64,000 nucleotides of DNA from Ectothiorhodospira sp. BSL-9. GTDB lineage: Bacteria; Pseudomonadota; Gammaproteobacteria; Ectothiorhodospirales; Ectothiorhodospiraceae. This document shows positions 22,901 to 33,879 of the stretch, piece by piece. The notes under the pieces are model-generated. The model ran no database searches. It was not told the origin of the DNA and saw nothing but the letters and a program-made list of their open reading frames with translations. The stretch lies in the NCBI RefSeq assembly GCF_001632845.1, contig NZ_CP011994.1:2180001-2244000 (forward strand), written 5' to 3'. How positions within the stretch are numbered: the stretch's first letter is position 1; every line of letters starts with the position of its first letter. A program made the translations under genes and the position numbers.

Positions 22901-23923
22901 ATGAGCAAAACCTATGATGTGGCCGTTGTCGGTGCGACCGGCGCCGTTGGCGAGACCATGCTCTCCATCCTGGCCGAACGGAAGTTCCCCGTCGGGCAGG
23001 TGTATGCCGTGGCCAGCAGTCGTTCCGCCGGTTCCCGGGTAAGCTTCGGCGACCGTCAACTGGTGGTTCAGGACCTGGCCGGGTTCGATTTCTCCAAGGT
23101 GCAGATTGGCCTGTTCTCGCCGGGCGCCTCCGTCTCCAAGGAATATGCCCCCAAGGCAGCCGCCGCCGGCTGCGTGGTGATCGACAACACCTCCCAGTTC
23201 CGCTACGACGACGATATTCCTCTGGTGGTGCCGGAGGTGAACCCCCATGCGGTGGCCCAGCACACCAACCGGGGCATCATCGCCAACCCCAATTGCTCCA
23301 CCATCCAGATGCTGGTGGCCCTCAAGCCCCTGCACGACGCCGTGGGTATCGAGCGCATCAATGTGGCCACCTACCAGGCGGTGTCGGGCACCGGCAAGGA
23401 GGCCATCGAGGAACTGGCCGGTCAGTCGGCGCGACTGCTCAATGGCCAGCCGGTGGAATGCCAGGTGTATCCCAAGCAGATCGCCTTCAACTGTCTGCCG
23501 CATATCGATGTCTTCCTGGAAAACGGCTACACCAAGGAAGAGATGAAGATGGTGTGGGAGACCCGCAAGATCTTTGAGGACGACGCAATCCAGGTGAATC
23601 CCACCACGGTGCGTGTGCCTGTGTTCTACGGTCACTCCGAGGCCGTGCACATCGAGACCCGGGACAAGATCAGCGCCGAGAAGGCCCGCGAACTGCTGGC
23701 GAATGCGCCGGGCGTGGAAGTGCTGGACGAGCGTGCCGACGGGGGTTATCCCACGGCGGTCACCGAGGGGGCCAACCGGGATCCGGTCTTTGTGGGCCGT
23801 ATCCGCGAGGATATCTCCCATCCCCGGGGCCTGAATATGTGGGTGGTGGCGGATAACGTGCGCAAGGGGGCCGCCCTCAACAGTATCCAAATTGCCGAAG
23901 TTTTGATAAAAGATTACTTATAA
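22901..23923 (+). CDS. asd: Aspartate-semialdehyde dehydrogenase
   Basis: Reduces aspartyl phosphate to aspartate semialdehyde for lysine, threonine, methionine and peptidoglycan diaminopimelate. It has 340 residues. The NADP-binding GATGAVGETMLSIL and catalytic cysteine region NPNCSTIQM are present, together with QAVSGTGKEAIEEL. This is the shorter (~340) proteobacterial type. AAGG lies before ATG 22901. fimV follows after a gap with a hairpin. Confidence 0.98.
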   Translation: MSKTYDVAVVGATGAVGETMLSILAERKFPVGQVYAVASSRSAGSRVSFGDRQLVVQDLAGFDFSKVQIGLFSPGASVSKEYAPKAAAAGCVVIDNTSQFRYDDDIPLVVPEVNPHAVAQHTNRGIIANPNCSTIQMLVALKPLHDAVGIERINVATYQAVSGTGKEAIEELAGQSARLLNGQPVECQVYPKQIAFNCLPHIDVFLENGYTKEEMKMVWETRKIFEDDAIQVNPTTVRVPVFYGHSEAVHIETRDKISAEKARELLANAPGVEVLDERADGGYPTAVTEGANRDPVFVGRIREDISHPRGLNMWVVADNVRKGAALNSIQIAEVLIKDYL

Positions 23924-23941
23924 CGTGAGTCTGTCCTGAGT

Positions 23942-23972
23942 CAGTGGACCGGATGCAGCGTCCGGTTCACTG
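23942..23972 (+). terminator. Hairpin after asd
   Basis: CAGTGGACCGGA (23942-23953) pairs with TCCGGTTCACTG (23961-23972) around a 7-base loop, with one G-T pair. It sits 19 bases past the asd stop. There is no T-tract, so terminator strength is uncertain. Confidence 0.45.
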
Positions 23973-24056
23973 CATGACGAGGCTCAACCGGGGGAACGGC
24001 GACCGGGCCGGATGAGCAGGACGGTCCCCGGGTCGTGTCAAAGAGGGGATTAAGCT

Positions 24057-27000
24057 GTGCGCAGACTGGCTTTGGGAACCGCCGTGTGGGCCCTGATCGT
24101 ACCGGGGGCGAGCCTGGGGCTGGGACTGGGAGAAATCGAACCCCGTTCCGCGCTCAATCAACCCCTCCGCGCGGAGATCGAACTGGTCTCAGTGGAGCCG
24201 GGCGAGATGGACGATCTGGTGGTTCGGCTGGCACCCGACGCCCTGTTCACGCGCATGGGCATCGACCGGGATCACCGTTTGACCGAGCTGGAGTTCGAGC
24301 CCATGACCACCGGGGACGGTCGCCACGTGATTCGGGTGACCTCCCGCGACCCCATCCGCGAACCCTTCCTCAACTTCCTTATCGAAGCCAGCTGGCCCAG
24401 CGGTCGTCTGGTGCGCGAATACACCATCCTGCTGGACCCACCCACCCGCTTCGAACAGACCCGCCAGCCCACCCCGGCGCCGTCGGCTCCGGCACCCGGG
24501 CGTGAGGCCGCCCCCCCGGGGGTGACCCGCGCCGAAGCGCCCCGCGACACCGGCCCCTCCACTTACCGGGTCAGTCGTGGCGACACCATGTGGCAACTGG
24601 GCGAACGGTTGCGTCCCGATACCGACGTGAGCGTGGAGCAGATGATGCTTGCGCTGCTCAGGGCCAATCCCGAGGCATTCGAGGACGACAATATCAATAA
24701 CCTGCGCAGCGGCCATGTGCTGCGCGTGCCGGACCGGGATGAGATCACCCGCCTGGCGCCCCGCGAAGCACGTCAGGAAGTGGTGCGTCAGAATCGACTA
24801 TGGCGGGAATACCGGGAGCGGGCCACCGAACAGCCTGAACCCCAGGTAGCCGTTGCCGATGAGCCGTCGCCGCCGCGCGACCCGGCTCCGGACGAAGCCA
24901 CGGAACCGGCCCCCCCCGCGCCGATGGACGACGATGCCCGCCTGGAGATCGTTGGCGATGGTCTCACCGATGACGAGGCCCAACGCCTGGAGCGGGAACT
25001 GGCCCTGTTGCGGGAAACCACCGAGTCCCGTCGCCAGGAGGCGGAGGAACTGCGTAACCGGGTGGAAGAGCTGGAAGGGTTGCTGGAAAGGCAGTCCCGT
25101 CTGCTGACCCTCACCAACCAGCAGCTGGCAGATCTGCAGAACCAGTTGGCCCGCATGGAGGGCCGCGACCCCGACCACCTGCCTCTGGCCCTGCCTACCG
25201 AGCCTTTGCCAACGGCCCCCGAGGCGGTCGCGCCCGCGCCGGACCCGGATGCGAGTCCGACCCCTGAAGTGGCCCCAGCGCCTCCTGCACCGGCCACACC
25301 CGCCGAACCGGAGCCGCGACCCACCGCGCTGACCCAGTTACTGAACAATCCTTCCCTGCTCATGGGGGCCGGTTTTGGGCTGTTGCTGATCCTGGCCCTG
25401 CTGTGGCTGATGATCCGTCGCCTGCGTGAACGTGAGGGCGACGAGGACGCCGCACCCCCCCTGGCTGATGCCTCGATGGGCCAGGAGGCCGGCACTCAAG
25501 GCACGGGGACGGGAACCGCCGCCCTGGCCGCAGGCGCTGCCGCTGGCGGTATGGCTGCTGCTCGGGATGATGCGGGTCAGGAGCGGCCCACCTTTGGCGT
25601 CGAGTCCGACTCCAAAGAGGATATGTCCACGGCGATGATGGACACCATGGAAACGCAGTTGCCCTCACCGAAAGGGCCCATGGGGGATTCCTCCGAGCTG
25701 ACCGATACCATGGAGCTGACCCTCCCCGGCGGTGCTGCCGCCGAAGAACCGGAGGATGGCGGCCCGCGCCATCGGGACGAAGTATCGAATGACGATACGG
25801 TGGCCGAAGCGGATGTCTACCTGGCCTATGGGCTGTACCAGCAGGCGGAGGATCTGCTCGAAAATGCCGTGAAGCAGGACCCTGATCGCCTGGATTATCG
25901 TTTCAAATTGGCAGAAACCTATTTCGCCGGCAAGAATCGGGAGGCCTTTGAGGGCGTGGCGGCAGACATGCGCCAGTCCCTGGGTGAGCGTCCCGCCAGG
26001 CTGTGGGACCGCGTGGTGCTCATGGGGCAGGAGATCAGCCCGGATAATCCCCTGTTCCGCGGTGCGGCCGCCGCGGGTCAGGCCACGCACGAGCGCCCTG
26101 ATACCAGCGATTTCGATCTGGATACCACGGAACTGGAAGGCTCGCTCTCCGAGGTGGACTTCGAGATTCGTGATGACATGGATGACATGGGGCTGGGGGA
26201 AGATCCAGCCTCTGAGGATCAGACACAAATCTCCGATATCGGTGAGCTGGATCTGGATCTGCCCGAGGACATCCGAGCCGATGTGTCCGAGGGTTCAGGT
26301 AAGGTGGCCCCGGAAGATGCACCCACCATGCAGGTGGAAGGAACCCCGGGCATGGATGACGAGGCTCCCACCCGGGTTCAGACTCCGTCACAGGCGGCCA
26401 CGCCCGCCCCGGACAAGCCTGAGGAGCGCGCCCGTACCCAGAACGCCGATGATGCGACACTGGAATTTGACCTGGACGACAGTGGCTTCCTGGATGAGGA
26501 CTGGGCGAAAGACGTGGGTGATGATGCGCCCAAGCCGGACCTGGACAAGGGCGCTGACATCGGTGCGGATGAGCCGACCCGGCGCGCCGATGCCGCGGAC
26601 GATACCGCCACGCTGCAGATGGACGAGCCCTTCCCGGATCTGGACGCACCCCCGGCACGGGATCGTGATGTCGCCAGCTCCACCACCGAGGGCAGGGACG
26701 AGCAGGACGACACCCTGCAGCTGGATGCGGACGATCTGAACTTTGATCTGGATGACATGGAGTCCATGGGCAAGGAAGAGCCTGCCACCCCCAGGGCGCT
26801 GGGTGAGGATCTGGACTCCGATGCCGATACCCGATGGCTGGATGACACGTTTGACGCAGACGATGCCGCCCGTACCGCAGATGAACTGGACAGTGCCGAG
26901 GATGACGACTTCAGCCTCGGCGACGAGGTCAGCACCAAGCTGGATCTGGCCCGGGCCTACATCGAGATGGGTGATGCCGAAGGCGCCCGTGCCACACTGG

Positions 27001-27071
27001 AGGAAGTGATCAGCGATGGTGACGAAGGTCAGCGTCGCGAGGCCGAGGAGCTGATGCGGCAGATCCAGTAA
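24057..27071 (+). CDS. fimV: FimV, polar hub protein for type IV pili
   Basis: Inner-membrane, peptidoglycan-binding polar organiser needed for twitching motility in Pseudomonas. It has 1004 residues from GTG 24057, with AGAGGGGA upstream. Order: signal-like N-terminus (1-25), the FimV N-terminal domain (24-135), a LysM domain (STYRVSRGDTMWQLGERLRP, about 168-224), a coiled coil (305-365), a Pro/Ala-rich stretch, one membrane helix (431-455), a long acidic Asp-rich cytoplasmic region with a TPR-like block (about 580-660), and the conserved FimV C-terminal TPR (about 955-1004). The very acidic cytoplasmic half is typical. The fimX-like gene elsewhere in the window suggests a working type IV pilus system. 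Confidence 0.95.
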   Translation: MRRLALGTAVWALIVPGASLGLGLGEIEPRSALNQPLRAEIELVSVEPGEMDDLVVRLAPDALFTRMGIDRDHRLTELEFEPMTTGDGRHVIRVTSRDPIREPFLNFLIEASWPSGRLVREYTILLDPPTRFEQTRQPTPAPSAPAPGREAAPPGVTRAEAPRDTGPSTYRVSRGDTMWQLGERLRPDTDVSVEQMMLALLRANPEAFEDDNINNLRSGHVLRVPDRDEITRLAPREARQEVVRQNRLWREYRERATEQPEPQVAVADEPSPPRDPAPDEATEPAPPAPMDDDARLEIVGDGLTDDEAQRLERELALLRETTESRRQEAEELRNRVEELEGLLERQSRLLTLTNQQLADLQNQLARMEGRDPDHLPLALPTEPLPTAPEAVAPAPDPDASPTPEVAPAPPAPATPAEPEPRPTALTQLLNNPSLLMGAGFGLLLILALLWLMIRRLREREGDEDAAPPLADASMGQEAGTQGTGTGTAALAAGAAAGGMAAARDDAGQERPTFGVESDSKEDMSTAMMDTMETQLPSPKGPMGDSSELTDTMELTLPGGAAAEEPEDGGPRHRDEVSNDDTVAEADVYLAYGLYQQAEDLLENAVKQDPDRLDYRFKLAETYFAGKNREAFEGVAADMRQSLGERPARLWDRVVLMGQEISPDNPLFRGAAAAGQATHERPDTSDFDLDTTELEGSLSEVDFEIRDDMDDMGLGEDPASEDQTQISDIGELDLDLPEDIRADVSEGSGKVAPEDAPTMQVEGTPGMDDEAPTRVQTPSQAATPAPDKPEERARTQNADDATLEFDLDDSGFLDEDWAKDVGDDAPKPDLDKGADIGADEPTRRADAADDTATLQMDEPFPDLDAPPARDRDVASSTTEGRDEQDDTLQLDADDLNFDLDDMESMGKEEPATPRALGEDLDSDADTRWLDDTFDADDAARTADELDSAEDDDFSLGDEVSTKLDLARAYIEMGDAEGARATLEEVISDGDEGQRREAEELMRQIQ

Positions 27072-27109
27072 GCCGCCGGTTACCCGGCACCTCTTCCAGC
27101 CCCAGGAAG

Positions 27110-27150
27110 ACCACCCACCGGATGGCACCGATCATCCAGTGGGTGGTTTT
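27110..27150 (+). terminator. Rho-independent terminator after fimV
   Basis: ACCACCCACCGGATG (27110-27124) is nearly complementary to CATCCAGTGGGTGGT (27133-27147), followed by TTTT. It lies 39 bases after the fimV stop and just ahead of the EcfT-like gene. Confidence 0.8.
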
Positions 27151-27161
27151 CATCGTGATTC

Positions 27162-27854
27162 ATGCATCCAGCCACCAAGATACTCGGCGTTATCCTGTTC
27201 ATTCTCTGCGTTGCTCGGGCCAACCCGGCGGTACTTGCCGGTGGATGTTTCTGGGTGGCGCTGGGCCTGTGGCATGTGGGCAGGCAGGGGATCGACCGCT
27301 TCCTGACCATGGTGGCGCGGCTTAAATGGTTTTTCCTGTCCATTATTCTGGTTTTTGGTTGGTTTACTCCCGGGACGCCGCTGCTCGCCCTTGCGCCGGA
27401 GTGGTCTCCCAGCCGGGAGGGGCTGGTGCTGGGGCTGCAACGCAGCCTGGTCCTGGTGCTGGCCGTGGGAGCGGTGGTCTGGCTGCTGGAGACCACCCGA
27501 CGCGATGATCTGGTGAAGGGCCTGCTCTGGCTCACCCGCCCCCTGGCGATCCTGGGGTTTCCGCGCGAGCGGTTTGCGGTGCGCCTGGTCCTGACCCTTG
27601 AGGCGCTTCCCCGCGTCGGGCTTCTGGCCCGGGAGGCGCGGGATCATGCCAGCGAGGCACCCCGGGGGCTGGGGGAGCGACTGCAAGGCTTGGGCGAACG
27701 GGCTGCGGGCCTGTTTCAGAGCGTGCTCAACCAGGCGCAACAGGCGCCGCTGGAACCCATTCATCTGGCCCCCTTGGCGGCACCGGGGTGGCGGGACTGG
27801 CTTGGCGTGGCGCTGGTCATCCTGCCCTTGATGGCCCTGGCCGCTGGGCCTTGA
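27162..27854 (+). CDS. EcfT/CbiQ-like transmembrane protein
   Basis: A 230-residue membrane protein. The start MHPATKILGVILFILCVARANP recalls the opening of energy-coupling-factor T components (CbiQ/EcfT), as does the later FPRERFAVRLVLTLEALPRVGLLAREAR amphipathic part. Four or so hydrophobic segments lie in the first 110 residues and one at the C-terminus. No ATPase or S-component gene is nearby, so transport function is uncertain. It starts 12 bases beyond the fimV terminator and precedes truA, so it may have its own start of transcription. An orphan T component or a divergent membrane protein are both possible. Confidence 0.6.
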   Translation: MHPATKILGVILFILCVARANPAVLAGGCFWVALGLWHVGRQGIDRFLTMVARLKWFFLSIILVFGWFTPGTPLLALAPEWSPSREGLVLGLQRSLVLVLAVGAVVWLLETTRRDDLVKGLLWLTRPLAILGFPRERFAVRLVLTLEALPRVGLLAREARDHASEAPRGLGERLQGLGERAAGLFQSVLNQAQQAPLEPIHLAPLAAPGWRDWLGVALVILPLMALAAGP

Positions 27855-27895
27855 AGGGCCCGAACGCCCCTGATTCTTCCGAACGACTGGTACAC

Positions 27896-28690
27896 ATGAC
27901 TGAGACCCTTCATCGCCTGGCGATAGGCATCGAATACGACGGCTCCGGATTTCGCGGCTGGCAGACCCAGAAAGAGGCCCGTACCCTGCAGGCCCAGGTG
28001 GAGAAGGCCCTCTCCCGGGTGGCGGACGAACCCATCGGCGTGACCTGTGCCGGTCGCACCGATGCGGGTGTGCATGCCACCGGCCAGATCATTCATTTTG
28101 ACACCAGCGCGGTGCGCGATCCGCGCGCCTGGTTGCTGGGGGGAAACAGCCATTTGTCCCCGGAGCTGAGTTTTCAGTGGGTGCGGCCCATGCCCGATGA
28201 CTTTCATGCCCGTTTCTCGGCGCGGTGGCGTCGTTACCGCTACATCTTTCTCAACCGCCTCACCCGACCGGCGATCCTGCGCCGTCGAGTCACCTGGATT
28301 CATCGACCCCTGGATGCGACGCTGATGGCCGAGGCGGTGCCGTATCTGCTGGGGGAGCATGATTTTTCCAGTTTTCGCGCCAAGGGCTGTCAGGCGCGCA
28401 CACCCATACGCACGGTGCAGGACGTATCGGTGCATCGCCGAGGCGATTTCATCCATCTGGATATCCGCGCCAACGCCTTCCTGCATCACATGGTCCGCAA
28501 TATCGCCGGGGTCTTGATGGCCATTGGTCGTGGCGAATATCCTCCCGAGTGGATCGCCGAGGTGCTCACGGCGCGAGACCGCTCCCAGGCAGGCATCACG
28601 GCTCCGCCGGACGGCCTCTACCTGGTGCAGGTGGGTTACGAGGATCGTTTCGATCTGCATCCGCCGGCAGTCGTGCCCGAGTACGCCTGA
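27896..28690 (+). CDS. truA: tRNA pseudouridine synthase A
   Basis: Makes pseudouridine 38-40 in the tRNA anticodon arm. It has 264 residues from ATG 27896; the frame is open upstream without homology. The catalytic aspartate is in GRTDAGVHATGQ, and the N-terminus LAIGIEYDGSGFRGWQTQ and C-terminal FLHHMVRNIAGVLM are typical. Its place between fimV and trpF is conserved in Pseudomonas-type genomes. Confidence 0.97.
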   Translation: MTETLHRLAIGIEYDGSGFRGWQTQKEARTLQAQVEKALSRVADEPIGVTCAGRTDAGVHATGQIIHFDTSAVRDPRAWLLGGNSHLSPELSFQWVRPMPDDFHARFSARWRRYRYIFLNRLTRPAILRRRVTWIHRPLDATLMAEAVPYLLGEHDFSSFRAKGCQARTPIRTVQDVSVHRRGDFIHLDIRANAFLHHMVRNIAGVLMAIGRGEYPPEWIAEVLTARDRSQAGITAPPDGLYLVQVGYEDRFDLHPPAVVPEYA

Positions 28691-28763
28691 CTCCCCGGGC
28701 AGGCTGATCCTGGGGCCGGATTTCTGTTAACCTTGCCCATCCTGTTCAGCAACCCGGGCGGCC

Positions 28764-29408
28764 ATGCGTACCCGTATCAAGATCTGTGGCATTACCTGCG
28801 CCGAGGACGCCCGGGCAGCGGCTCAGGCCGGCTGCGATGCCATCGGTCTGGTCTTTTACGATCGAAGCCCCAGGGCAGTCGATGTGGAGCAAGCACTGGC
28901 CGTGGCCCACGCCGTGCCGCCGTTCGTGGCGCGGGTGGGATTGTTCATGGATGCGGATGCCGAGCAGGTGCGCCAGGTGATGGCCCGGGTGCCCCTGGAG
29001 GTGCTGCAGTTTCATGGTGGCGAGCCGCCGGACTATTGCGAGTCCTTTGGCCGCACCTACCTCAAGGCGGTCCCCATGGCCGGTTCCGAGACGCCGGAAG
29101 CCTTCATGGCCCGTTATGCCGGGGCACAGGGTTTCCTGCTGGACAGTCATGGCGCCGGTCAGGCCGGCGGTACCGGGCAGACATTCGATTGGGGCCGATG
29201 GCCCACGGGCAGCCCACAGTCGTTGGTGCTGGCGGGTGGGCTGCATCCCGACAATGTGGCCGAGGCGGTCAGGCAGACCCGCCCCTGGGCCGTGGATGTG
29301 AGCAGTGGCGTGGAGTCGTCGCCGGGTGTGAAGGATGCCCGACGCATGATCCGATTCATCAGCGAGGTACGACGTGTCGACCGTGAGCAAACCCCAACAG
29401 ACGCCTGA
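28764..29408 (+). CDS. trpF: Phosphoribosylanthranilate isomerase
   Basis: Amadori isomerisation of phosphoribosylanthranilate in tryptophan synthesis. It is a 214-residue TIM barrel. The N-terminal [26 protein letters not shown] holds the catalytic cysteine, and the C-terminal [14 protein letters not shown] and [16 protein letters not shown] bind phosphate. It stands alone and is not fused to TrpC. The trpB start overlaps its end by 35 bases, giving the order trpF-trpB-trpA. Confidence 0.97.
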   Translation: MRTRIKICGITCAEDARAAAQAGCDAIGLVFYDRSPRAVDVEQALAVAHAVPPFVARVGLFMDADAEQVRQVMARVPLEVLQFHGGEPPDYCESFGRTYLKAVPMAGSETPEAFMARYAGAQGFLLDSHGAGQAGGTGQTFDWGRWPTGSPQSLVLAGGLHPDNVAEAVRQTRPWAVDVSSGVESSPGVKDARRMIRFISEVRRVDREQTPTDA

Positions 29409-30603
29409 CTGGAGCGCCTTCCCGGATGCCCGTGGGCATTTCGGGCCCTATGGTGGCCAGTTTGTCTCCGAGACCCTGATGGAGCCCCTGGAGGAACTGC
29501 GAGAGGCCTATCATCGTTATCTCAAGGACCCGGAGTTCCTGGCTGAACTGGACCGTGACCTGGCACAGTACGTGGGTCGCCCCAGCCCCTTGTATCTGGC
29601 GGAACGGCTCACCCGTGAACTGGGGGGTGCCCGCATCTACCTCAAGCGCGAGGACCTGAATCACACCGGTGCCCACAAGGTGAACAACACCATTGGCCAG
29701 GCGCTGCTGGCCAAGCGCATGGGCAAGACCCGCATCATTGCCGAGACCGGCGCAGGACAGCATGGCGTGGCCACGGCCACCGTGGCGGCCCGCCTGGGGC
29801 TGGAATGCGTGGTCTACATGGGCGCTGATGACATCCAGCGCCAGTCGCCCAACGTGTATCGCATGCGTCTGCTGGGCGCCAGGGTGGTGCCCGTGTCCTC
29901 CGGGTCGCGGACCCTCAAGGATGCCCTCAACGAGGCCATGCGTGACTGGGTGACCAACGTGGACAATACCTTCTACATCATCGGCACCGTAGCCGGTCCA
30001 CACCCCTATCCGGCCATGGTGAGGGACTTCCAGTCGGTGATCGGTCGCGAAGCCCGGGCCCAGTATCTGGAAGAGACCGGCGAACTGCCCGATGCCCTGG
30101 TGGCCTGTGTGGGCGGTGGTTCCAATGCCATCGGGCTGTTTCACCCCTTCCTGGATGATGCCAGCGTGGCCATGTACGGGGCCGAGGCCGCCGGAGACGG
30201 TATTGACAGCGGCCGCCATTCCGCGCCCTTGTGTGCCGGCAAGCCCGGCGTCCTGCATGGTAATCGCACCTATCTCATGGAGGATGCCGATGGACAGATC
30301 ACCGAGACCCATTCGGTGTCGGCCGGGCTGGATTATCCCGGTGTGGGGCCGGAGCATGCCTGGCTCAAGGATGCGGGGCGGGTGCAGTACGTGCCCATCA
30401 CGGACGAGGAGGCCTTGTCCGCCTTCCATCGCCTGACCCGCACCGAGGGCATCATTCCGGCACTGGAATCCAGTCATGCCATCGCCCAGGTGATCAAGCT
30501 GGCGCCCCAGGTTCGCGCCGATGGCGGGATCATCGTCAATCTGTCCGGTCGTGGTGACAAGGACATCAACACCGTGGCCCGCATGGAGGGCATCGAGCTG
30601 TGA
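29374..30603 (+). CDS. trpB: Tryptophan synthase beta chain
   Basis: PLP enzyme that joins indole and serine. It has 409 residues from GTG 29374, with GAGG upstream; a second GTG at 29383 is possible. The PLP lysine is in [23 protein letters not shown] and the glycine-rich phosphate loop is VGGGSNAIG. This is the canonical TrpB1 type that partners TrpA. Its 5' end lies inside trpF and its stop overlaps trpA by 4 bases, so all three are coupled. Confidence 0.98.
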   Translation: MSTVSKPQQTPDWSAFPDARGHFGPYGGQFVSETLMEPLEELREAYHRYLKDPEFLAELDRDLAQYVGRPSPLYLAERLTRELGGARIYLKREDLNHTGAHKVNNTIGQALLAKRMGKTRIIAETGAGQHGVATATVAARLGLECVVYMGADDIQRQSPNVYRMRLLGARVVPVSSGSRTLKDALNEAMRDWVTNVDNTFYIIGTVAGPHPYPAMVRDFQSVIGREARAQYLEETGELPDALVACVGGGSNAIGLFHPFLDDASVAMYGAEAAGDGIDSGRHSAPLCAGKPGVLHGNRTYLMEDADGQITETHSVSAGLDYPGVGPEHAWLKDAGRVQYVPITDEEALSAFHRLTRTEGIIPALESSHAIAQVIKLAPQVRADGGIIVNLSGRGDKDINTVARMEGIEL

Positions 30604-31415
30604 GTCGCATTGCCGCCCGTTTCGAGTATCTCAGGTCTCAGGGTCGCAAGGCCCTGATCCCCTATGTGACCGCCGGTGACCCGGAGCCCGCCAATACCGT
30701 GCCGCTGATGCACGAGCTGGTGAACGCCGGAGCCGATATCGTTGAACTGGGGGTGCCGTTCTCCGATCCCATGGCCGATGGCCCGGTGATCCAGCAGGCC
30801 TGCGAGCGTGCCCTCAAGCACCACGTGAGCCTGCGGGACGTGCTGGGCATGGTGCGCGAGTTTCGCCGCGACAACACCACCACGCCGGTGGTTTTGATGG
30901 GCTACCTCAATCCCGTGGAAATCATGGGCTACGAGACCTTTGCCCGGGAGGCGGCCGAGGCGGGCGTGGACGGGCTGCTGATCGTGGACCTTCCCCCCGA
31001 GGAGGGCGGTGATCTGGTGCAGACCCTGACCACGAACGGCATCGATCCCATCTTCCTGCTGGCGCCCACCAGTCACGAGGGCCGTATCAAGGCCATCTGC
31101 GCAGCCGCGTCCGGTTTTGTGTACTACGTATCCCTCAAGGGGGTGACCGGTGCCGCTACCCTGGATGTGGATGCGGTGGCAGAGAAGCTTACCCTTATCC
31201 GGCAGCACACGGACCTGCCCGTGGGTGTGGGTTTTGGCATCAGCGATGCGCCCACCGCTGCCCGTGTAGGCCGTGTGGCCGATGCCGTGGTGGTGGGCAG
31301 TGCGCTGGTCAAGCTGCTGGCCGCCAACACCCAGGATCTGCCGGCTGGTCGTGCCGCCGCAGCAGGTCTGCTGGGAGAGATGCGCCAGGCCATGGATGCC
31401 GCCCACCAGGCCTGA
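30600..31415 (+). CDS. trpA: Tryptophan synthase alpha chain
   Basis: Cleaves indole-3-glycerol phosphate and channels indole to TrpB. It has 271 residues from GTG 30600, overlapping the trpB stop (GTGA). [16 protein letters not shown], catalytic Glu in [18 protein letters not shown], and Asp in [14 protein letters not shown] are present. [14 protein letters not shown] is the phosphate-binding part. In many Pseudomonas genomes trpBA lies elsewhere; here it separates trpF from accD. Confidence 0.98.
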   Translation: MSRIAARFEYLRSQGRKALIPYVTAGDPEPANTVPLMHELVNAGADIVELGVPFSDPMADGPVIQQACERALKHHVSLRDVLGMVREFRRDNTTTPVVLMGYLNPVEIMGYETFAREAAEAGVDGLLIVDLPPEEGGDLVQTLTTNGIDPIFLLAPTSHEGRIKAICAAASGFVYYVSLKGVTGAATLDVDAVAEKLTLIRQHTDLPVGVGFGISDAPTAARVGRVADAVVVGSALVKLLAANTQDLPAGRAAAAGLLGEMRQAMDAAHQA

Positions 31416-31490
31416 CGGGATTTGCCATTAGTCTTCAAGGTCGGCCACGTGCCCGTGCCGATCATCGATCCAACAGGATGACCGACGCCC

Positions 31491-32474
31491 ATGAGCTGGT
31501 TTGAAAAACTCGTCCCTTCCCGGATCCGCACCGACGCCACCAACAAGCGTGCCGTGCCCGAGGGTCTGTGGCTGCGCTGTGATGGCTGTTCGGCCACCCT
31601 GTATCGCCCCGAGGTGGAGCGCAGCCTGGACGTCTGTCCCAAGTGCGGCTTTCACATGCGCATGAATGCCCGGCGCCGTCTGGAGACCTTCCTGGACGCA
31701 GGCGAACGCGAGGAGATTGGTGCTCAGATCGAGCCCTTGGACATGCTGCGCTTTCGCGACAGCAAGCGTTACAAGGATCGCCTGCAGGCGGCCCAGAAGA
31801 CCACAGGCGAGAAGGATGCGCTGGTGGTCATGAAGGGCACGGTGCGGGATGTACCCGTGGTGGCCGCGGCCTTCAACTTCAACTTCATGGGTGGCTCCAT
31901 GGGTTCCGTGGTCGGTGAGCGGTTTGTGCGCGGCGTGAATACCGCCGTGGAGCAGGGCGTTCCCATGGTGTGCTTCTCGGCCAGTGGCGGGGCCCGCATG
32001 CAGGAGGCCCTGTTCTCGCTCATGCAGATGGCCAAGACCAGTGCCGCCCTGGCGCGGTTGCGCGAGGCGCGCCTGCCCTATGTCTCCGTGATGACCGACC
32101 CCACCATGGGGGGCGTGTCGGCCAGTCTGGCCATGCTTGGTGACATCAATGCCGCCGAGCCGGGCGCCCTGATCGGGTTTGCCGGCCCGCGGGTCATCAA
32201 GCAGACGGTGCGTGAAACCCTGCCGGAAGGCTTCCAGCGATCCGAGTTCCTGCTGGAACACGGCGCCATCGACATGATCATTGATCGCCGGGAAATGCGG
32301 AACCGCCTCTCCTCGGTGCTGTGTCTGCTGACCCACCGGCCTGGTCAGCCGGTTCCCGAGGCCGAGGCCTTCGATGAGGAGTCTGATCCGGAGCGGGTGG
32401 GGCAACCTCCCGAGGGCGCGCTCGATCAGTCTTCGGAGCAGGACAAGGCTGCACAGGGGCCGGCCAGTTCATGA
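31491..32474 (+). CDS. accD: Acetyl-CoA carboxylase carboxyltransferase subunit beta
   Basis: Zinc-bearing beta subunit of the carboxyltransferase that makes malonyl-CoA for fatty acid synthesis. It has 327 residues. The zinc ribbon cysteines are C30, C33, C49 and C52 in [13 protein letters not shown] and DVCPKCGFH. The crotonase-type domain contains [26 protein letters not shown]. The C-terminus has an acidic extension after residue ~285. The stop overlaps folC by 4 bases. Confidence 0.98.
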   Translation: MSWFEKLVPSRIRTDATNKRAVPEGLWLRCDGCSATLYRPEVERSLDVCPKCGFHMRMNARRRLETFLDAGEREEIGAQIEPLDMLRFRDSKRYKDRLQAAQKTTGEKDALVVMKGTVRDVPVVAAAFNFNFMGGSMGSVVGERFVRGVNTAVEQGVPMVCFSASGGARMQEALFSLMQMAKTSAALARLREARLPYVSVMTDPTMGGVSASLAMLGDINAAEPGALIGFAGPRVIKQTVRETLPEGFQRSEFLLEHGAIDMIIDRREMRNRLSSVLCLLTHRPGQPVPEAEAFDEESDPERVGQPPEGALDQSSEQDKAAQGPASS

Positions 32475-33784
32475 GTGAACCCGGCGTACCCCGGCCGCGA
32501 TTCGACAATCTGTCGGACTGGCTGGACTGGCAGGAGCGGTTTCACATACGCCCCATTGACCTGGGGCTTGAGCGGGTGGGGCGCGTAGCCGACCTGATGG
32601 GTTTGCGGCCAGCCTCTGCCCCCGTGATCACCGTGGGTGGCACCAATGGGAAAGGGTCGACGGTGGCGTTTCTGGAGGCCATCTATCGGGCTGCGGGCTA
32701 TCGCGTCGGTGTCTACACCTCGCCTCATCTGCTGCGCTATAACGAACGTATTCGCCTGCAGGGGGAGCCTGTGGGGGATGGCCCTCTATGCGAGGCCTTT
32801 GCCGCCATCGACCGGGCCCGGGACAACATCAGCCTGAGTTATTTCGAGTTCGGCACCCTGGCGGCCCTGTGGCTGTTCCGCCGCGAAGCCATGGACGTGA
32901 TCCTGCTGGAAGTGGGGTTGGGTGGTCGTCTGGATGCGGTCAATATCCTGGACGCCCACGTGGCCGTGGTCACCTCGGTGGGGATCGATCATCAAAGCTG
33001 GCTGGGGGAAGACAGGGAAGCCATTGGTTTTGAGAAGGCCGGTATCTTTCGCAGTGAACAGCCGGCGGTTTGTGGTGATATGGATCCGCCCCGTCGCCTG
33101 CTGGAGCATGCCGCCAGCCTGGACACCCCCCTGGCCCTGGCCGGCAGCGACTTTCATGCCGGGCCCGTGGCCGAAAACGGTGTGTGGGATTATCACGGCA
33201 TGGGCATGACCCTCACGTCGTTGCCGCCACCGGGCCTGGCCGGCTCGGTGCAGCGTGGCAATGCCGCCACCGCCATTACCGCGGCCCTGCTGCTGGAGGA
33301 TCAGGTCCCCCTGACCGAGCGCGCCGTGCGTGAGGGGATCGCCCAGGTACGTCTGGCGGGGCGGTATCAGCGCCTTCAGCAGGACCCCGCAGTGTGGGTG
33401 GATGTGGCGCACAATCCACAAGGCGCCCGCATCCTTGGGGGGCACCTGGCCGATGAGCCCGTCAAGGGCCGCACCCTGGCCGTCATGGCCGTCATGGCCG
33501 ACAAGGATGTGGCGGGAATTCTGGAGCCATTGAGATCGTTGGTGGATGCCTGGTATCTGGGGGCGCTGGACATTCCCCGAGCCCTGGCGCCCGAGGAACT
33601 GGCTGTCCACCTGGAGGGCGCAGCCCCGGTGCAGATCCAGGCCAGCGTTGCCCAGGCCTGTGAGGCGGCGCTGTTGCAGGCGGGCCCGGGGGATCGCATT
33701 ATCGTCTTCGGTTCCTTCTATACCGTGGCCGCCGTGCTGCAGACCCCGTTCCCCTGGGCCAGCGCACCCTTGAAGAGCGCCTGA
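32471..33784 (+). CDS. folC: Dihydrofolate synthase/folylpolyglutamate synthase
   Basis: Adds glutamate to dihydropteroate and then to folates. It is a 437-residue Mur-ligase-fold protein. The P-loop is [17 protein letters not shown], followed by [18 protein letters not shown] and the omega-loop region. [12 protein letters not shown] and the C-terminal [10 protein letters not shown] are also present. It is coupled to accD through the ATGA overlap, as in E. coli and Pseudomonas. Confidence 0.97.
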   Translation: MSEPGVPRPRFDNLSDWLDWQERFHIRPIDLGLERVGRVADLMGLRPASAPVITVGGTNGKGSTVAFLEAIYRAAGYRVGVYTSPHLLRYNERIRLQGEPVGDGPLCEAFAAIDRARDNISLSYFEFGTLAALWLFRREAMDVILLEVGLGGRLDAVNILDAHVAVVTSVGIDHQSWLGEDREAIGFEKAGIFRSEQPAVCGDMDPPRRLLEHAASLDTPLALAGSDFHAGPVAENGVWDYHGMGMTLTSLPPPGLAGSVQRGNAATAITAALLLEDQVPLTERAVREGIAQVRLAGRYQRLQQDPAVWVDVAHNPQGARILGGHLADEPVKGRTLAVMAVMADKDVAGILEPLRSLVDAWYLGALDIPRALAPEELAVHLEGAAPVQIQASVAQACEAALLQAGPGDRIIVFGSFYTVAAVLQTPFPWASAPLKSA

Positions 33785-33879
33785 TTCGCCCATACCTTCG
33801 TAGGGGGCGAGGGGGTTTTCCGATTAACCCATCCCTCTCGTTTATTCAATTTCGTCCGTTTAGCAAGGAGATCAAACCA

